64,000 bases of DNA from Leucobacter denitrificans (GTDB lineage: Bacteria > Actinomycetota > Actinomycetes > Actinomycetales > Microbacteriaceae): the NCBI RefSeq assembly GCF_014396385.1, contig NZ_CP060716.1, forward strand, positions 1,426,001 through 1,490,000. Direction: 5' to 3'. The position numbers were made by a program, and so were the translations under genes. Below are positions 53,044-62,293 of this stretch, piece by piece; the first letter of the stretch is position 1, and each line of letters begins with the position of its first letter. The notes beneath the pieces are model-generated. The model had not been told where the DNA came from and ran no database searches. It saw only the letters and a program-made list of their open reading frames with translations.

Positions 53044-53328
53044 TTAGTCGCCATCACGAAACAAGTTGTCAACCTTCGCCCAGTACTCTGGCTCAGCAGT
53101 CCGGGGCGAAATCTCCAGTTCATCACCTTCAGCTAGGGCGCCCTCGAGCGTGAGAAGGTACTCCGCGAAACTCTGTTGTGTTTCATGCGTTCGTCGGTAA
53201 TCTTCAATATCCACCACAACCGCGACAGGCTTTCCATGCCTCGTAATGAACTGCGGCTCGCCGCCCTCTGCGGCACGCAGCAGTTCGCTGAACCGCTGTT
53301 TTCCAGCCTGTACCTGCCATGTTCCCAT
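53044..53328 (-). CDS. Phd/YefM-family antitoxin
   Basis: A 94-aa protein: MGTWQVQAGKQRFSELLRAA and GEPQFITRHGKPVAVVVDIE form the Phd DNA-binding domain; the C-terminal half (YLLTLEGALAEGDELEISPR) would wrap the toxin. TACTCT lies 6 nt before the chosen ATG, so a longer upstream ORF is rejected. Expected to neutralise VapC and autorepress. The pair lies between the sirtuin gene and pyrE. Confidence 0.88.
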   Translation of the reverse strand: MGTWQVQAGKQRFSELLRAAEGGEPQFITRHGKPVAVVVDIEDYRRTHETQQSFAEYLLTLEGALAEGDELEISPRTAEPEYWAKVDNLFRDGD

Positions 53329-53498
53329 GCACGCAGAGTACGCCGACAAATCAATTCTGTCTAGTCTGTCTAGATTCATGATCTCGCCCTTCATGAATCC
53401 AGCCTGGCACTCCTAATAGTTACTGCCGCCGTACTCCACAGGCCCTCCCATGGGAAAGTCACCAGATGCCCGATGTGGACGACGGTAGAATCGAATTC

Positions 53499-54053
53499 AT
53501 GACTACCGCGCGCGAACAGCTCATCGAACTCATCAAGTCAGAAGCTGTGTTCCACGGCGATTTCACGCTCACGAGCGGCAAGAAGGCGACGTACTACATC
53601 GATCTGCGCAAGCTGTCGCTCGATCACCGCGCCGCACCGCTCATCGGGCAGGTCATGCTCGACCTCATCGAAGACGTCGACGGTGTCGTCGCTGTTGGCG
53701 GCCTCACGATGGGTGCCGACCCCATTGCATCAGCAATCATGCACCAGGGCGTCGCGCGCGGCAAGACGTACGACTCGTTCGTTGTGCGCAAAGAACCAAA
53801 AGACCATGGGCGCGGCCGCCAGGTCGAGGGGCCTGACCTCAACGGCAAGCGCGTTATCGTCGTCGAAGACACGTCGACAACTGGCGGATCTCCACTCAAG
53901 GCGATCGAGGCACTCAAGAAGGTTGGGGCTGAGATTGCCGGCGTCGCCGTCGTGGTGGATCGCCAGGCGCCCGCCAAAGCCCGCATCGAAGAAGCAGGGT
54001 ACGAGTACCGCTTCGCCATCGGCCTTGAAGACCTCGGGCTCGAACCGCAGTAA
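53499..54053 (+). CDS. pyrE: Orotate phosphoribosyltransferase
   Basis: A 184-aa enzyme of pyrimidine synthesis that makes OMP from orotate and PRPP. FTLTSGKKATYYIDLRKLSL and RVIVVEDTSTTGGSPLKAIE (PRPP motif) are clear. TAGAAT 7 nt before the ATG indicates a leaderless start; an 11-codon longer ORF is rejected for that reason. No other pyr gene is close. Confidence 0.95.
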   Translation: MTTAREQLIELIKSEAVFHGDFTLTSGKKATYYIDLRKLSLDHRAAPLIGQVMLDLIEDVDGVVAVGGLTMGADPIASAIMHQGVARGKTYDSFVVRKEPKDHGRGRQVEGPDLNGKRVIVVEDTSTTGGSPLKAIEALKKVGAEIAGVAVVVDRQAPAKARIEEAGYEYRFAIGLEDLGLEPQ

Positions 54054-54095
54054 CGCGCACCACACAAAGCAACTCAGAGGGGAGAGCTGACAAGA

Positions 54096-55640
54096 ATGTC
54101 CGTCATCGCGTCGGGCCAGAGCGCCATCTCGACCTCTCATCACCTCGCGACCGAAGCCGGTGCCGCCGCGATGCGTGCTGGTGGCAACGCCGTTGATGCC
54201 GCACTCGCTGCTGCAGCGACGCTCTGTGTTGTGTACCCAAACAACGTCGCGCTGGGCGGTGACCTCGTCGCGCTCGTGCGCAGCCCAGACGGCAGAGTTC
54301 GCTTCTTGAACGCGACGGGCGCCGCTCCTCAGGCGCAGACACTGGAGGCGTTGCGATCCACACACGGTGACCAGTTGCCCCTGCGCGGCATCGACACAGT
54401 CACGGTGCCGGGTGGTGTCTGCGGCTGGAATTCGCTGCACGAATACGGGGCTACGCGCAGCTGGGCAGATCACTTCGAGCACGCGATTCGTCACGCCTCC
54501 GAAGGGTTTCCGAACTCTCGCTCAGTGGCCAATGCCCTCATCGATGACCGCGTAACGCTCGAGCAAGACCCAGGTGCCGCGGCCGTCTTCTACCCCGACG
54601 GCAAGCCTGTCGCTAAGGGTGAAACGCTCAGACAGCCGGCGCTCGCAGAGACCCTTCGTCGTGTCGCCGAGTATGGCTCGGGTGAGTTCTACGAGGGTCG
54701 CACCGCGGTGAAGTGGATCGCCGGACTGCAAAAGCTCGGTTCGAAGATCACGCTGCAGGATGCGATCGACTATTCAGCGTATTGGGGCGAACCGCTCGAG
54801 GGCGAGTTTGGCGACCTTCGAGTACTCACTGGGCCACCAAACACCTCCGGCTTCATGCTGCTGCGAGCACTGAATGCCATCAACGGCACGGGCGGCAGCC
54901 CCGGAATAGAGGATCCACTCGGCACTGGAGCGGGAGAACTCGCCCGAGCGTTCGATGATGCAAACATTGTGCGCGCGGCGTCGCTTGCTGACCCGCGCAT
55001 GGGTGGCGCGTGCGGCCCTGAACTCGTAGAGATGGATGCGAGCGGACTCACAACTCGAGGCCTCCCGAAGGCGAGCGGCGATACCGTCGGCCTATCGGCA
55101 GCGAGTGCTGACGGCTGGGCGGTCTCGCTCATCAACTCGGTGTACTGGGGTTTTGGCGCTCACATTCTCGAGCCCGAAACCGGCATTATTTTTCAGAACC
55201 GTGGAACTTCGTTCTCGCTCGATCCCACCTCACCGAATGCGTTCGCCCCGGGCAAGCGCCCGAGGCACACACTCATGCCCGTGCTGGTGCTGCGTGGCAG
55301 CGACCTGGCGTGGGTGCCGGCGACGATGGGTGGGGCGGCGCAGCCGCAGATCCACACCCAACTGCTCGTGCGCTCTGTGAGCGGGGCCACGCCGAGCGAG
55401 GCGACTCACACGCCCAGGTGGATAGTGGACGAACGCCGCGGCGATAACCCACCCTCGGTGACCGTCGAAGAAGGAGTCACCGAGGAGACCAGGCTCGCCC
55501 TTGAGCAAGCCGGTTTCACTGTGAACATCGTGCCCGATCACAGCGAAGACCTCGGTCACTCAAACCTCATTCGCATCGCAGATGACAACGTCGATGCAAG
55601 CAGCGACCCGCGCTCCGACGGTTCGGCAATTGTCTTCTAA
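54096..55640 (+). CDS. Gamma-glutamyltransferase-family protein (YwrD-like)
   Basis: A 514-aa Ntn-hydrolase of the GGT family without a signal peptide. AGNAVDAALAAAATLCVVYP-like N-terminus (GGNAVDAALAAAATLC) is conserved. The autoprocessing Thr is in GDTVGLSAASADG; classical GGTs have TTH-S-VVD here, so this belongs to the DTV subgroup, whose transpeptidase activity is uncertain. NSVYWGFGAHILEPETGIIF is the substrate-side strand. GGGGAGAG precedes the ATG. Whether it serves the distant gamma-glutamylation cluster cannot be told. Confidence 0.88.
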   Translation: MSVIASGQSAISTSHHLATEAGAAAMRAGGNAVDAALAAAATLCVVYPNNVALGGDLVALVRSPDGRVRFLNATGAAPQAQTLEALRSTHGDQLPLRGIDTVTVPGGVCGWNSLHEYGATRSWADHFEHAIRHASEGFPNSRSVANALIDDRVTLEQDPGAAAVFYPDGKPVAKGETLRQPALAETLRRVAEYGSGEFYEGRTAVKWIAGLQKLGSKITLQDAIDYSAYWGEPLEGEFGDLRVLTGPPNTSGFMLLRALNAINGTGGSPGIEDPLGTGAGELARAFDDANIVRAASLADPRMGGACGPELVEMDASGLTTRGLPKASGDTVGLSAASADGWAVSLINSVYWGFGAHILEPETGIIFQNRGTSFSLDPTSPNAFAPGKRPRHTLMPVLVLRGSDLAWVPATMGGAAQPQIHTQLLVRSVSGATPSEATHTPRWIVDERRGDNPPSVTVEEGVTEETRLALEQAGFTVNIVPDHSEDLGHSNLIRIADDNVDASSDPRSDGSAIVF

Positions 55641-55662
55641 CCTCGCAACGAGAAAGTTTCGC

Positions 55663-56436
55663 ATGACAGATTCAGTGCGCCCGAGCGCCATTTCCCTCCT
55701 CCTCGTAGGCGTCGCCGGCGGCTTGCTCTCAGGGCTCTTCGGCATCGGTGGCGGCACCATCATCGTTCCTGCGCTTGCCCTCTGGCTGTCGATGCCGCAG
55801 AAAATCTCGGCGGGCACTTCGGTTGCCGCGATTCTTCCGACTGCGATCGTGGGTGCGACCAGCTACGCGGTTCAAGGAAACGTCGACTGGGTCGCCGCGA
55901 TACTACTTGCCGCAGGAATCATCGCGGGAGCACAGCTGGGCACTTACCTGCTCGCGCGCATTCCCGTTTCAGCGGTGCAGTGGTCATTCATGGGCTTTCT
56001 CGCGGTCGTCATTGTGAGCCTCTGGTTCGTTGTGCCGAGCCGCGAGAGCGAGATCACCATCAACTTCTTGACGGGCGCGCTTCTCGTGCTCACCGGATTC
56101 ATTACGGGCATTCTGTCTGGAGTTCTCGGCGTCGGCGGCGGGGTAGTGGTTGTGCCGGTGCTGATGTTCTTCTTCGGGTCGAGCGACCTCATCGCAAAGG
56201 GCACGTCGCTGCTCATGATGATCCCCGGCTCAATCTCTGCAACCCTCGGCAATGTTCGCCGCCAGAACGTCGACCTTCGCGCCGCGGTGTGGGTCGGTGT
56301 CGCGGCGTGCGCGGCCGTGCCGTTTGGTTCGATTCTCGCGGGGTGGATCGACCCCTTCTGGGGCAACGTCGCATTCTCGGCATACCTCGCCTTTGTGCTC
56401 ATCCAGATGCTCACGCGCAAGCTGAAGAAGAAATAG
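55663..56436 (+). CDS. TauE/SafE-family membrane transporter
   Basis: A 257-aa protein with about eight helices and the two family repeats LLSGLFGIGGGTIIVPALAL and ILSGVLGVGGGVVVVPVLMF. TauE/SafE proteins move sulfonates, sulfite or related anions. It starts 22 nt after the GGT-like gene with AGAAAG upstream, so probably one transcript. A 27-codon longer ORF overlaps the GGT gene. Substrate unknown. Confidence 0.9.
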   Translation: MTDSVRPSAISLLLVGVAGGLLSGLFGIGGGTIIVPALALWLSMPQKISAGTSVAAILPTAIVGATSYAVQGNVDWVAAILLAAGIIAGAQLGTYLLARIPVSAVQWSFMGFLAVVIVSLWFVVPSRESEITINFLTGALLVLTGFITGILSGVLGVGGGVVVVPVLMFFFGSSDLIAKGTSLLMMIPGSISATLGNVRRQNVDLRAAVWVGVAACAAVPFGSILAGWIDPFWGNVAFSAYLAFVLIQMLTRKLKKK

Positions 56437-56469
56437 CCGAAGCGCGCGAATTGTGCTTGCATGAGGGGT

Positions 56470-57291
56470 ATGACTGACGTGGCTTCAACACTCAAGATCG
56501 CTGTGTGGCAGGCTCACAGCACACCCGGCGATGTGGAGGCGAATCTGCAGGCGCTCGATGCCGCCGCGGGTTCGGCCGCGGCGCAGGGTGTGGATCTGCT
56601 CATCACCCCCGAGATGTTCGTCACAGGCTACAACATCGGCGACAGGATTCGCACGCTGGCAGAGCAGCAACCGCTGGAGTTGGTGCGCGACGTTGCAAAA
56701 CGGAACCGGATCGCGATCATTGCTGGTGGACCAGAGTGGCTCGAGCCATCGGGCGACGCACCAGCGAGCGTCGCAAACGCGGCCTGGTTCGTAGACGAAA
56801 CCGGGAATGTTCTCGCGCGTCACCGCAAGATTCAGCTGTACGGTGACCTCGATCAGTCGAAGTTCAAGGCCGGCGATTCGCCGCTCACGCTCGTCGAGTA
56901 TCGCGGCTTCAACGTTGCGGTGCTCATATGTTTCGATGTCGAGTTTCCCGAAACAGTTCGCACCGCTGCGCTCGCTGGTGCAGACCTTGTCGCGGTTCCC
57001 ACCGCACAGATGGAGCCGTTCGACTTCGTGAATCAGCACCTCATTCGGGTGCGCGCCTGGGAGAACGCCACCTACGTCGCGTACGCAAATCAACACGGGC
57101 CAGATGGCGAGCTCACATATGTCGGTCAGAGCGTCATCGCCGACCCATACGGGGTGCACCTCGCTCAAGCGCAGCGGGCTGGCGACGAACTGCTGATCGC
57201 CGACGTGGATCGCACCACTGTGACCGAAGCTCGAACCCAGAACCCATACCTCTCAGAGGTTCGAAGCTCACTGTTTCAGCGATCCTCTTGA
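56470..57291 (+). CDS. Nitrilase-superfamily carbon-nitrogen hydrolase
   Basis: A 273-aa amidase. The triad is Glu48 (LLITPEMFVTGY), Lys120 (RHRKIQLYGDLD) and Cys154 (VLICFDVEFPE); PLELVRDVAKRNRIAIIAGG matches family helices. Of the nitrilase branches it most resembles R-amidase/omega-amidase-like enzymes by eye. Two ATGs three codons apart are possible. It could act on an amide made from gamma-glutamyl or amine metabolism, but no neighbour proves that. Confidence 0.9.
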   Translation: MTDVASTLKIAVWQAHSTPGDVEANLQALDAAAGSAAAQGVDLLITPEMFVTGYNIGDRIRTLAEQQPLELVRDVAKRNRIAIIAGGPEWLEPSGDAPASVANAAWFVDETGNVLARHRKIQLYGDLDQSKFKAGDSPLTLVEYRGFNVAVLICFDVEFPETVRTAALAGADLVAVPTAQMEPFDFVNQHLIRVRAWENATYVAYANQHGPDGELTYVGQSVIADPYGVHLAQAQRAGDELLIADVDRTTVTEARTQNPYLSEVRSSLFQRSS

Positions 57292-57335
57292 GCAGAGCAC
57301 GAAAGCCCTCCGCGTGAACCTGGCAGACTGGTGCC

Positions 57336-58976
57336 ATGGATACTCGATCCGGCCAGCTCCCGCGCCCTGAAGACCTCATCGATGTCGAAGCACTCTTACG
57401 CGCATACGTTGAGATCGTTCCCGACCCAGAAGTCCCTGCGCAACGCGTTGTATTCGGCACGTCTGGCCACCGCGGCTCGGCACTGAGCGCGTCGTTTAAC
57501 GAGGCGCACATCGTTGCGATGAGCACGGCTATCGCCGAATATCGTGCGGATCAGGGCATTCGCGGCCCACTCTTCATCGGAGCGGACACGCACGCACTCT
57601 CGGCCCCGGCCGAGCGCACGGCAATCGAAGCGCTCCTCTCGCTCGGAGTGCACGTGATGACGAATGCAGGGACCGGCGATGAGGCCTTCGTTCCAACCCC
57701 CGCGCTCAGCCACGCAATTCTCACGCACAATCGTGGGCGCGACACTAACGATCCGGAGCGAGCCGACGGCATCGTGGTGACACCGAGTCACAACCCGCCT
57801 GCCGACGGAGGATTCAAGTACAACCCACCGCATGGCGGCCCCGCTGACGGAGATGCAACGGGGTGGATCGCGCGCCGCGCAAACGAGCTGCTCGAGACCG
57901 GCGAGTGGCGCACGGTCACCGACCGTGAAGCCCCTCTGGGGATTCGGGGCGCATACGACTTCCTCGGTGGCTACGTCGAATCCCTCACCGATGTGACCAA
58001 CCTCGAGGCGATACGCGACTCGGGTATTCGAATCGCGGCGCACCCGCTCGGTGGGGCGAGCGTCGCGTACTGGTCGGCGATCCGCGACCGCTACAACCTT
58101 GATCTCACAGTGCTCGGGGCAGGTGTTGACCCGCAGTTCGCGTTTCTGCACCTCGACTGGGATGGCAAGATCCGCATGGATCCATCCTCCCTACATGTAA
58201 TGTCGACGATCGATTCCTACCGCGACGAGTTCGCAATCGTCACCGGCAATGACGCCGACGCTGACCGGCACGGCATAGTGACACGCGACGGCGGGCTCAT
58301 GAACCCGAACCACTTCCTCGCGGTTGCGATCGACTATCTGCTCGAGCACCGACCTGATTGGCCGGTCACTGCGGGCATTGGCAAGACGCTCGTCTCCTCG
58401 GCGATGATCGACCGAGTCGTAGCCGCCCACGAGAGGTCGCTCGCTGAGGTGCCTGTTGGGTTTAAGTGGTTCGTGTCTGGCCTCTCATCTGGTGAACTGG
58501 TGTTCGGCGGCGAAGAGAGCGCTGGCGCTTCGTTCCAGCGGTTCGACGGCAGCGCTTGGAGCACCGACAAAGACGGCATTCTGCTGTGTCTGCTCGCGGC
58601 CGAGATTCAAGCGGTGACGGGCGAGTCGCCGTCAGAGCGGTACCGCAAACTGGTGGATCGCTTCGGCGAACCCGCCTACGCGCGCATCGACGCCCCAGCA
58701 ACCGACGAGCAGAAGGCGAAGCTCCTCGCACTCTCGGCAGACGACGTGACCGATGGTGAACTCGCCGGAGATCCAATCACTCAAACGCTGACGGTGGCAC
58801 CGAACGGAGCTGCGATCGGCGGACTCAAGGTGCAAACCGAGCACGCTTGGTTCGCGGCCCGCCCGTCGGGCACCGAAGCGGTAATGAAGATCTACGCAGA
58901 GTCGTTCAGAGGCGCGGAACATCTTGTCGAGGTGCAGTCTGCGGCTCAAGCTCTTGTGGCCCGTGTGCTGGGTTAG
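57336..58976 (+). CDS. pgm: Phosphoglucomutase (alpha-D-glucose)
   Basis: A 546-aa enzyme interconverting glucose 1- and 6-phosphate. GTSGHRGSALSASFNEAHIV, the phosphoserine loop VTPSHNPPADGGFKYNPPHG, metal loop TGNDADADRHG and sugar loop GGEESAGASF are all present. CAGACT 6 nt before the ATG (leaderless). Links glycogen/UDP-glucose to glycolysis. Confidence 0.95.
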   Translation: MDTRSGQLPRPEDLIDVEALLRAYVEIVPDPEVPAQRVVFGTSGHRGSALSASFNEAHIVAMSTAIAEYRADQGIRGPLFIGADTHALSAPAERTAIEALLSLGVHVMTNAGTGDEAFVPTPALSHAILTHNRGRDTNDPERADGIVVTPSHNPPADGGFKYNPPHGGPADGDATGWIARRANELLETGEWRTVTDREAPLGIRGAYDFLGGYVESLTDVTNLEAIRDSGIRIAAHPLGGASVAYWSAIRDRYNLDLTVLGAGVDPQFAFLHLDWDGKIRMDPSSLHVMSTIDSYRDEFAIVTGNDADADRHGIVTRDGGLMNPNHFLAVAIDYLLEHRPDWPVTAGIGKTLVSSAMIDRVVAAHERSLAEVPVGFKWFVSGLSSGELVFGGEESAGASFQRFDGSAWSTDKDGILLCLLAAEIQAVTGESPSERYRKLVDRFGEPAYARIDAPATDEQKAKLLALSADDVTDGELAGDPITQTLTVAPNGAAIGGLKVQTEHAWFAARPSGTEAVMKIYAESFRGAEHLVEVQSAAQALVARVLG

Positions 58977-58997
58977 GGCGGCAGTAAGCTGGTGAAC

Positions 58998-59944
58998 ATG
59001 TCGCAGAGCCCCACGCTAACCCGCCGCTACTCCTACCTGGGGCCGGCGGGCACCTTTACCGAGGCAGCGCTCAAGCAGGTCGAAGAGGCGCAAGGGCAGG
59101 AGTGGCACCCAGTCTCAAATGTGGGTGAGGCGCTCAACGATGTGGTGACGGGCGCGAGCGATGCCGCAATGATCGCGATCGAGAACTCGATCGACGGCGG
59201 TGTCACGGTCGCGCAAGACGCACTCGCGACGATTCCCGGCCTTCGCATTATCGGCGAGTACCTGGTTCCCGTGAGCTTCGTGCTCGTCGCGCGTCCCGGC
59301 ACCAAGCTCGAAGACATCACCGTCGTTGCGGGTCATCCGGTCGCGTACGGTCAGTGCCGCACTTGGCTCGATGCCAAGGTGCCCGCGCACGAATACATGC
59401 AGGCAAGTTCGAATGTGCAGGCCGCAGCAGACCTTTTTGAGAACAAGGGGGTCGATGCGGCGATCGCTCCCCCGGTATCGAGGAGCACTACGACGTCGAG
59501 GTGCTCGCGTCAGGACTCGCCGCAAACCCTGACGCGGTGACGCGCTTCGTGCTCGTGAGCCGCACGGTGCCAATGGGCGAGCCGACCGGCGCCGACAAGA
59601 CCTCGCTCATCGTCGAGCTACCCGAGGACCGCTCAGGTGCGCTCCTCGACCTTCTCGAGCAGTTCTCAACCCGCGGCGTGAACCTCACACTCCTCGCCTC
59701 GCGGCCAATCGGTGACCGCATGGGCCGCTACCGCTTCGTCATCGACGCCGAAGGGCACGTGAAAGACGAGCGCGTCGCCGACGCACTGCTCGGTGTAAAG
59801 CGTTTTAGTCCGCGCGTCGTGTTTCTCGGGTCATACGTGCGGGCGGATCGCGTAGCAGCGACGATCCACGATGTGCACGACGACGACAACTTTCGCGATG
59901 CCAGAGACTGGTTGCGCGAAGTGATCGAGGGCGTCGACTCGTAG
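58998..59944 (+). pseudogene. pheA: Prephenate dehydratase with a frameshift
   Basis: The first frame encodes YSYLGPAGTFTEAALKQVEE through ASDAAMIAIENSIDGGVTVA to LFENKGVDAAIAPP, then derails. The other frame continues exactly where the family should: GIEEHYDVEVLASGLAANPD, then the ACT domain TSLIVELPEDRSGALLDLLE with FVIDAEGHVKDERV. One base is missing at the run CCCCCGG (59469-59475); restoring one C or G rejoins the protein (about 315 aa). This could be a true inactivation, a sequencing error in a homopolymer, or rare recoding. No other phe gene is in the window. TAAGCT is 7 nt before the ATG. Confidence 0.88.
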
Positions 59945-59947
59945 CTG

Positions 59948-60976
59948 TCAGATGAGCGGCAGCCAATTCGGCAGAACGCGAACGATGAGTGCCCCCGGAT
60001 CCACCACACCGCGCACCGCAATCGCGAGCCCGAAGTCATCACCATCAAGCTGCACCGGCTCTGGCCTCGGTACCGAAAGCGCGTAGGTTCGTGCGGTGAG
60101 ATAGTTCACGCTCTTCGTGTCATTCACGAGGTCGATGATGCGGCGGCCGACCTTCGACTTGCGGAGTACGCCGTTTTCCCACCCGATCTTGTTCCAGATA
60201 CGCAGCCAGGAAAACGGGCCAAGCGGAGTGAGCGCCACGACGTCGAGGAGGCCGTCATCGATGTGCGCGTCGGGTATGAGCAGCACACCGCCCGGAAGCA
60301 GGCCACAGTTGCCGATCATCACCGTGTAGACCGTGAGTTCGTGCGCGGGGCCGCCGTCGACGGAGTAATGGATGTTGAGCGGGCGATCCTTCACCATCGT
60401 GCGAACGCCCGCATCGACGTAAGCAAGCCAGCCGACTCGCCGCTTCAGCTCTGACTTCGTGGTGCGGATCGTGCGCGCGTCGAGCCCCATGCCTGCCAAC
60501 ACAAGAAACGCGTGCTCGTCTTCGCGTTCGATACCCTCGGCGTCGGGCGGGCGCACGATCGTCATTCTGCCGAGATCGATCGGGCGATTGCGCCCAAAAA
60601 ACGCTCCCTCAACTGCGGCGGCAAGATCACCGAGCGGCACACCAAGGTTGCGTGCGAGCAAATTGCCCGTGCCCTGCGGAATAATCGCGAGCGGCACGCG
60701 CGTGTGCCCGAGCCCCTCGGCGATCGCGCGGATCGTGCCGTCGCCACCCGCCCCGAGCACGACGCTCGCGCCGTCTGCGATTGCCTGCCGCGCCGCGCCC
60801 GTTCCCGAATCGTGCGCTTCAGTTTCGTACCACCGGGTCGGCGCCCACCCTGCTCGCGCCTCAGCGCGACCAACAGTGGATCGCAGGAGCGAAAGCTGTG
60901 TTTTCACGGGCTGATAGACAACCGCCGCGTGCGGCCAGCTTCGCGCTTGCTCTGCACCCGGGGCTCCCTGTGTCAT
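59948..60976 (-). CDS. Diacylglycerol kinase-family lipid kinase
   Basis: A 342-aa YegS/DgkB-like kinase. VVLGAGGDGTIRAIAEGL is the nucleotide-binding GGDGT motif, IIPQGTGNLLARNLGVPLGD follows, and MIGNCGLLPGGVLLIPDAHI and DDGLLDVVAL mark the second domain. It phosphorylates diacylglycerol or a related lipid at the inner membrane face. TACGAT 6 nt before the ATG. Divergent from serS. Confidence 0.92.
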   Translation of the reverse strand: MTQGAPGAEQARSWPHAAVVYQPVKTQLSLLRSTVGRAEARAGWAPTRWYETEAHDSGTGAARQAIADGASVVLGAGGDGTIRAIAEGLGHTRVPLAIIPQGTGNLLARNLGVPLGDLAAAVEGAFFGRNRPIDLGRMTIVRPPDAEGIEREDEHAFLVLAGMGLDARTIRTTKSELKRRVGWLAYVDAGVRTMVKDRPLNIHYSVDGGPAHELTVYTVMIGNCGLLPGGVLLIPDAHIDDGLLDVVALTPLGPFSWLRIWNKIGWENGVLRKSKVGRRIIDLVNDTKSVNYLTARTYALSVPRPEPVQLDGDDFGLAIAVRGVVDPGALIVRVLPNWLPLI

Positions 60977-60982
60977 GGCTCA

Positions 60983-61009
60983 ATCGTAATGGGAAGCGCG
61001 CGATAGGCT
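60983..61009. promoter_or_regulatory. Divergent leaderless promoters of the lipid kinase and serS
   Basis: Leftward TACGAT (60988-60983) and rightward TAGGCT (61004-61009), each 6 nt from its start codon, within a 39-bp intergenic space. Confidence 0.55.
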
Positions 61010-61015
61010 TATGGG

Positions 61016-62293
61016 GTGATCGATCCAGTACTGCTCCGTAACGATCCCGACGCGGTCAAGCGCTCACAGCGCGCCCGGGGAAATGATGAATCATTGGTAG
61101 ATCAGGCGCTCGCTGCCGATGCCGCCCGTCGCAGTTCGCTCGCTGAGTTCGAGCGCCTCCGGGCTGAGCAGAAGTCTGTCGGTGAGCGCGTAAAGGCTGC
61201 TTCGAAGGAAGAGAAGCCCGCACTCATCGCGGCCGCGCAAGAGTTTGCCGCTGGCGTGAAGGCAGCAGACGCTGCGGCGAAAGCCGCCGAGTTCGAGTTT
61301 GAGGAGATCGCCTCTCGCATCGAGAACATCGTGCTCGATGGGGTACCTGCTGGCGGCGAAGACAACTTCGTGACGCTGCGCACGGTTGGCGAGATTCCAA
61401 CGTTCGACTTCGAACCGCGTGACCACCTCGAGCTCGGTGAGATGCTCGGCGCGATTGATATGGAACGCGGTGCGAAGGTCTCGGGAGCACGCTTCTACTT
61501 CCTCCGCGGCGTCGGCGCACGGCTCGAACTCGCCCTCATGAATATGGCTCTCGATCGGGCGATCTCCCGCGGATTCGTGCCGCTCATCACCCCCACTCTC
61601 GTGAAGCCAGAGATCATGGCGGGCACCGGCTTCCTCGGTGAGCACTCAGACGAGGTGTACCACCTGCAAGATCAAGACCTGTACCTCACAGGTACGAGCG
61701 AGGTTGCACTTGCCGGGTATCACGCCGACGAGATTCTCGACCTCTCAGAAGGCCCGATCCGCTACGCCGGATGGTCGACCTGCTACCGCAGCGAGGCTGG
61801 CTCACACGGCAAAGACACCCGCGGAATTCTGCGCGTGCACCAGTTCAACAAACTCGAGATGTTCGTCTACACGACGCCAGACGAAGCAAACGCAGAGCAC
61901 GACCGACTCGTTGCCTGGCAAGAAGACATGCTGCAGGCACTCGGCCTGAGCTACCGCGTCATTGACACGGCAGCAGGCGACCTCGGCTCGAGCGCCGCGC
62001 GCAAGTTCGACGTCGAGGCCTGGGTGCCGACACAGGGCACCTTCCGCGAGCTCACCTCGACCTCAAACTGCACGACCTACCAGTCGCGCAGGCTCAAGAC
62101 CCGGTACCGCACAGAGAGCGGCAAGACCGCGCAGGTTGCGACGCTCAATGGCACGCTCGCGACCACGAGGTGGATCGTCGCGATACTTGAAACGCACCAA
62201 CAAGCCGACAGCAGTGTCATCGTGCCAGAGGCGCTCCGCCCCTACTTAGGCGGACTCGAAGTACTCACCCCGAACCAGAAAGCATTGACGTGA
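61016..62293 (+). CDS. serS: Seryl-tRNA synthetase
   Basis: A 425-aa class II synthetase charging tRNA-Ser and tRNA-Sec-type RNAs with serine. The N-terminal coiled-coil arm spans about residues 25-105 ([20 protein letters not shown]); motif 2 is in [20 protein letters not shown] and motif 3 in [36 protein letters not shown] binds serine. GTG start, leaderless. tRNA-Ser(TGA) lies downstream after the HAD gene. Confidence 0.96.
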   Translation: MIDPVLLRNDPDAVKRSQRARGNDESLVDQALAADAARRSSLAEFERLRAEQKSVGERVKAASKEEKPALIAAAQEFAAGVKAADAAAKAAEFEFEEIASRIENIVLDGVPAGGEDNFVTLRTVGEIPTFDFEPRDHLELGEMLGAIDMERGAKVSGARFYFLRGVGARLELALMNMALDRAISRGFVPLITPTLVKPEIMAGTGFLGEHSDEVYHLQDQDLYLTGTSEVALAGYHADEILDLSEGPIRYAGWSTCYRSEAGSHGKDTRGILRVHQFNKLEMFVYTTPDEANAEHDRLVAWQEDMLQALGLSYRVIDTAAGDLGSSAARKFDVEAWVPTQGTFRELTSTSNCTTYQSRRLKTRYRTESGKTAQVATLNGTLATTRWIVAILETHQQADSSVIVPEALRPYLGGLEVLTPNQKALT

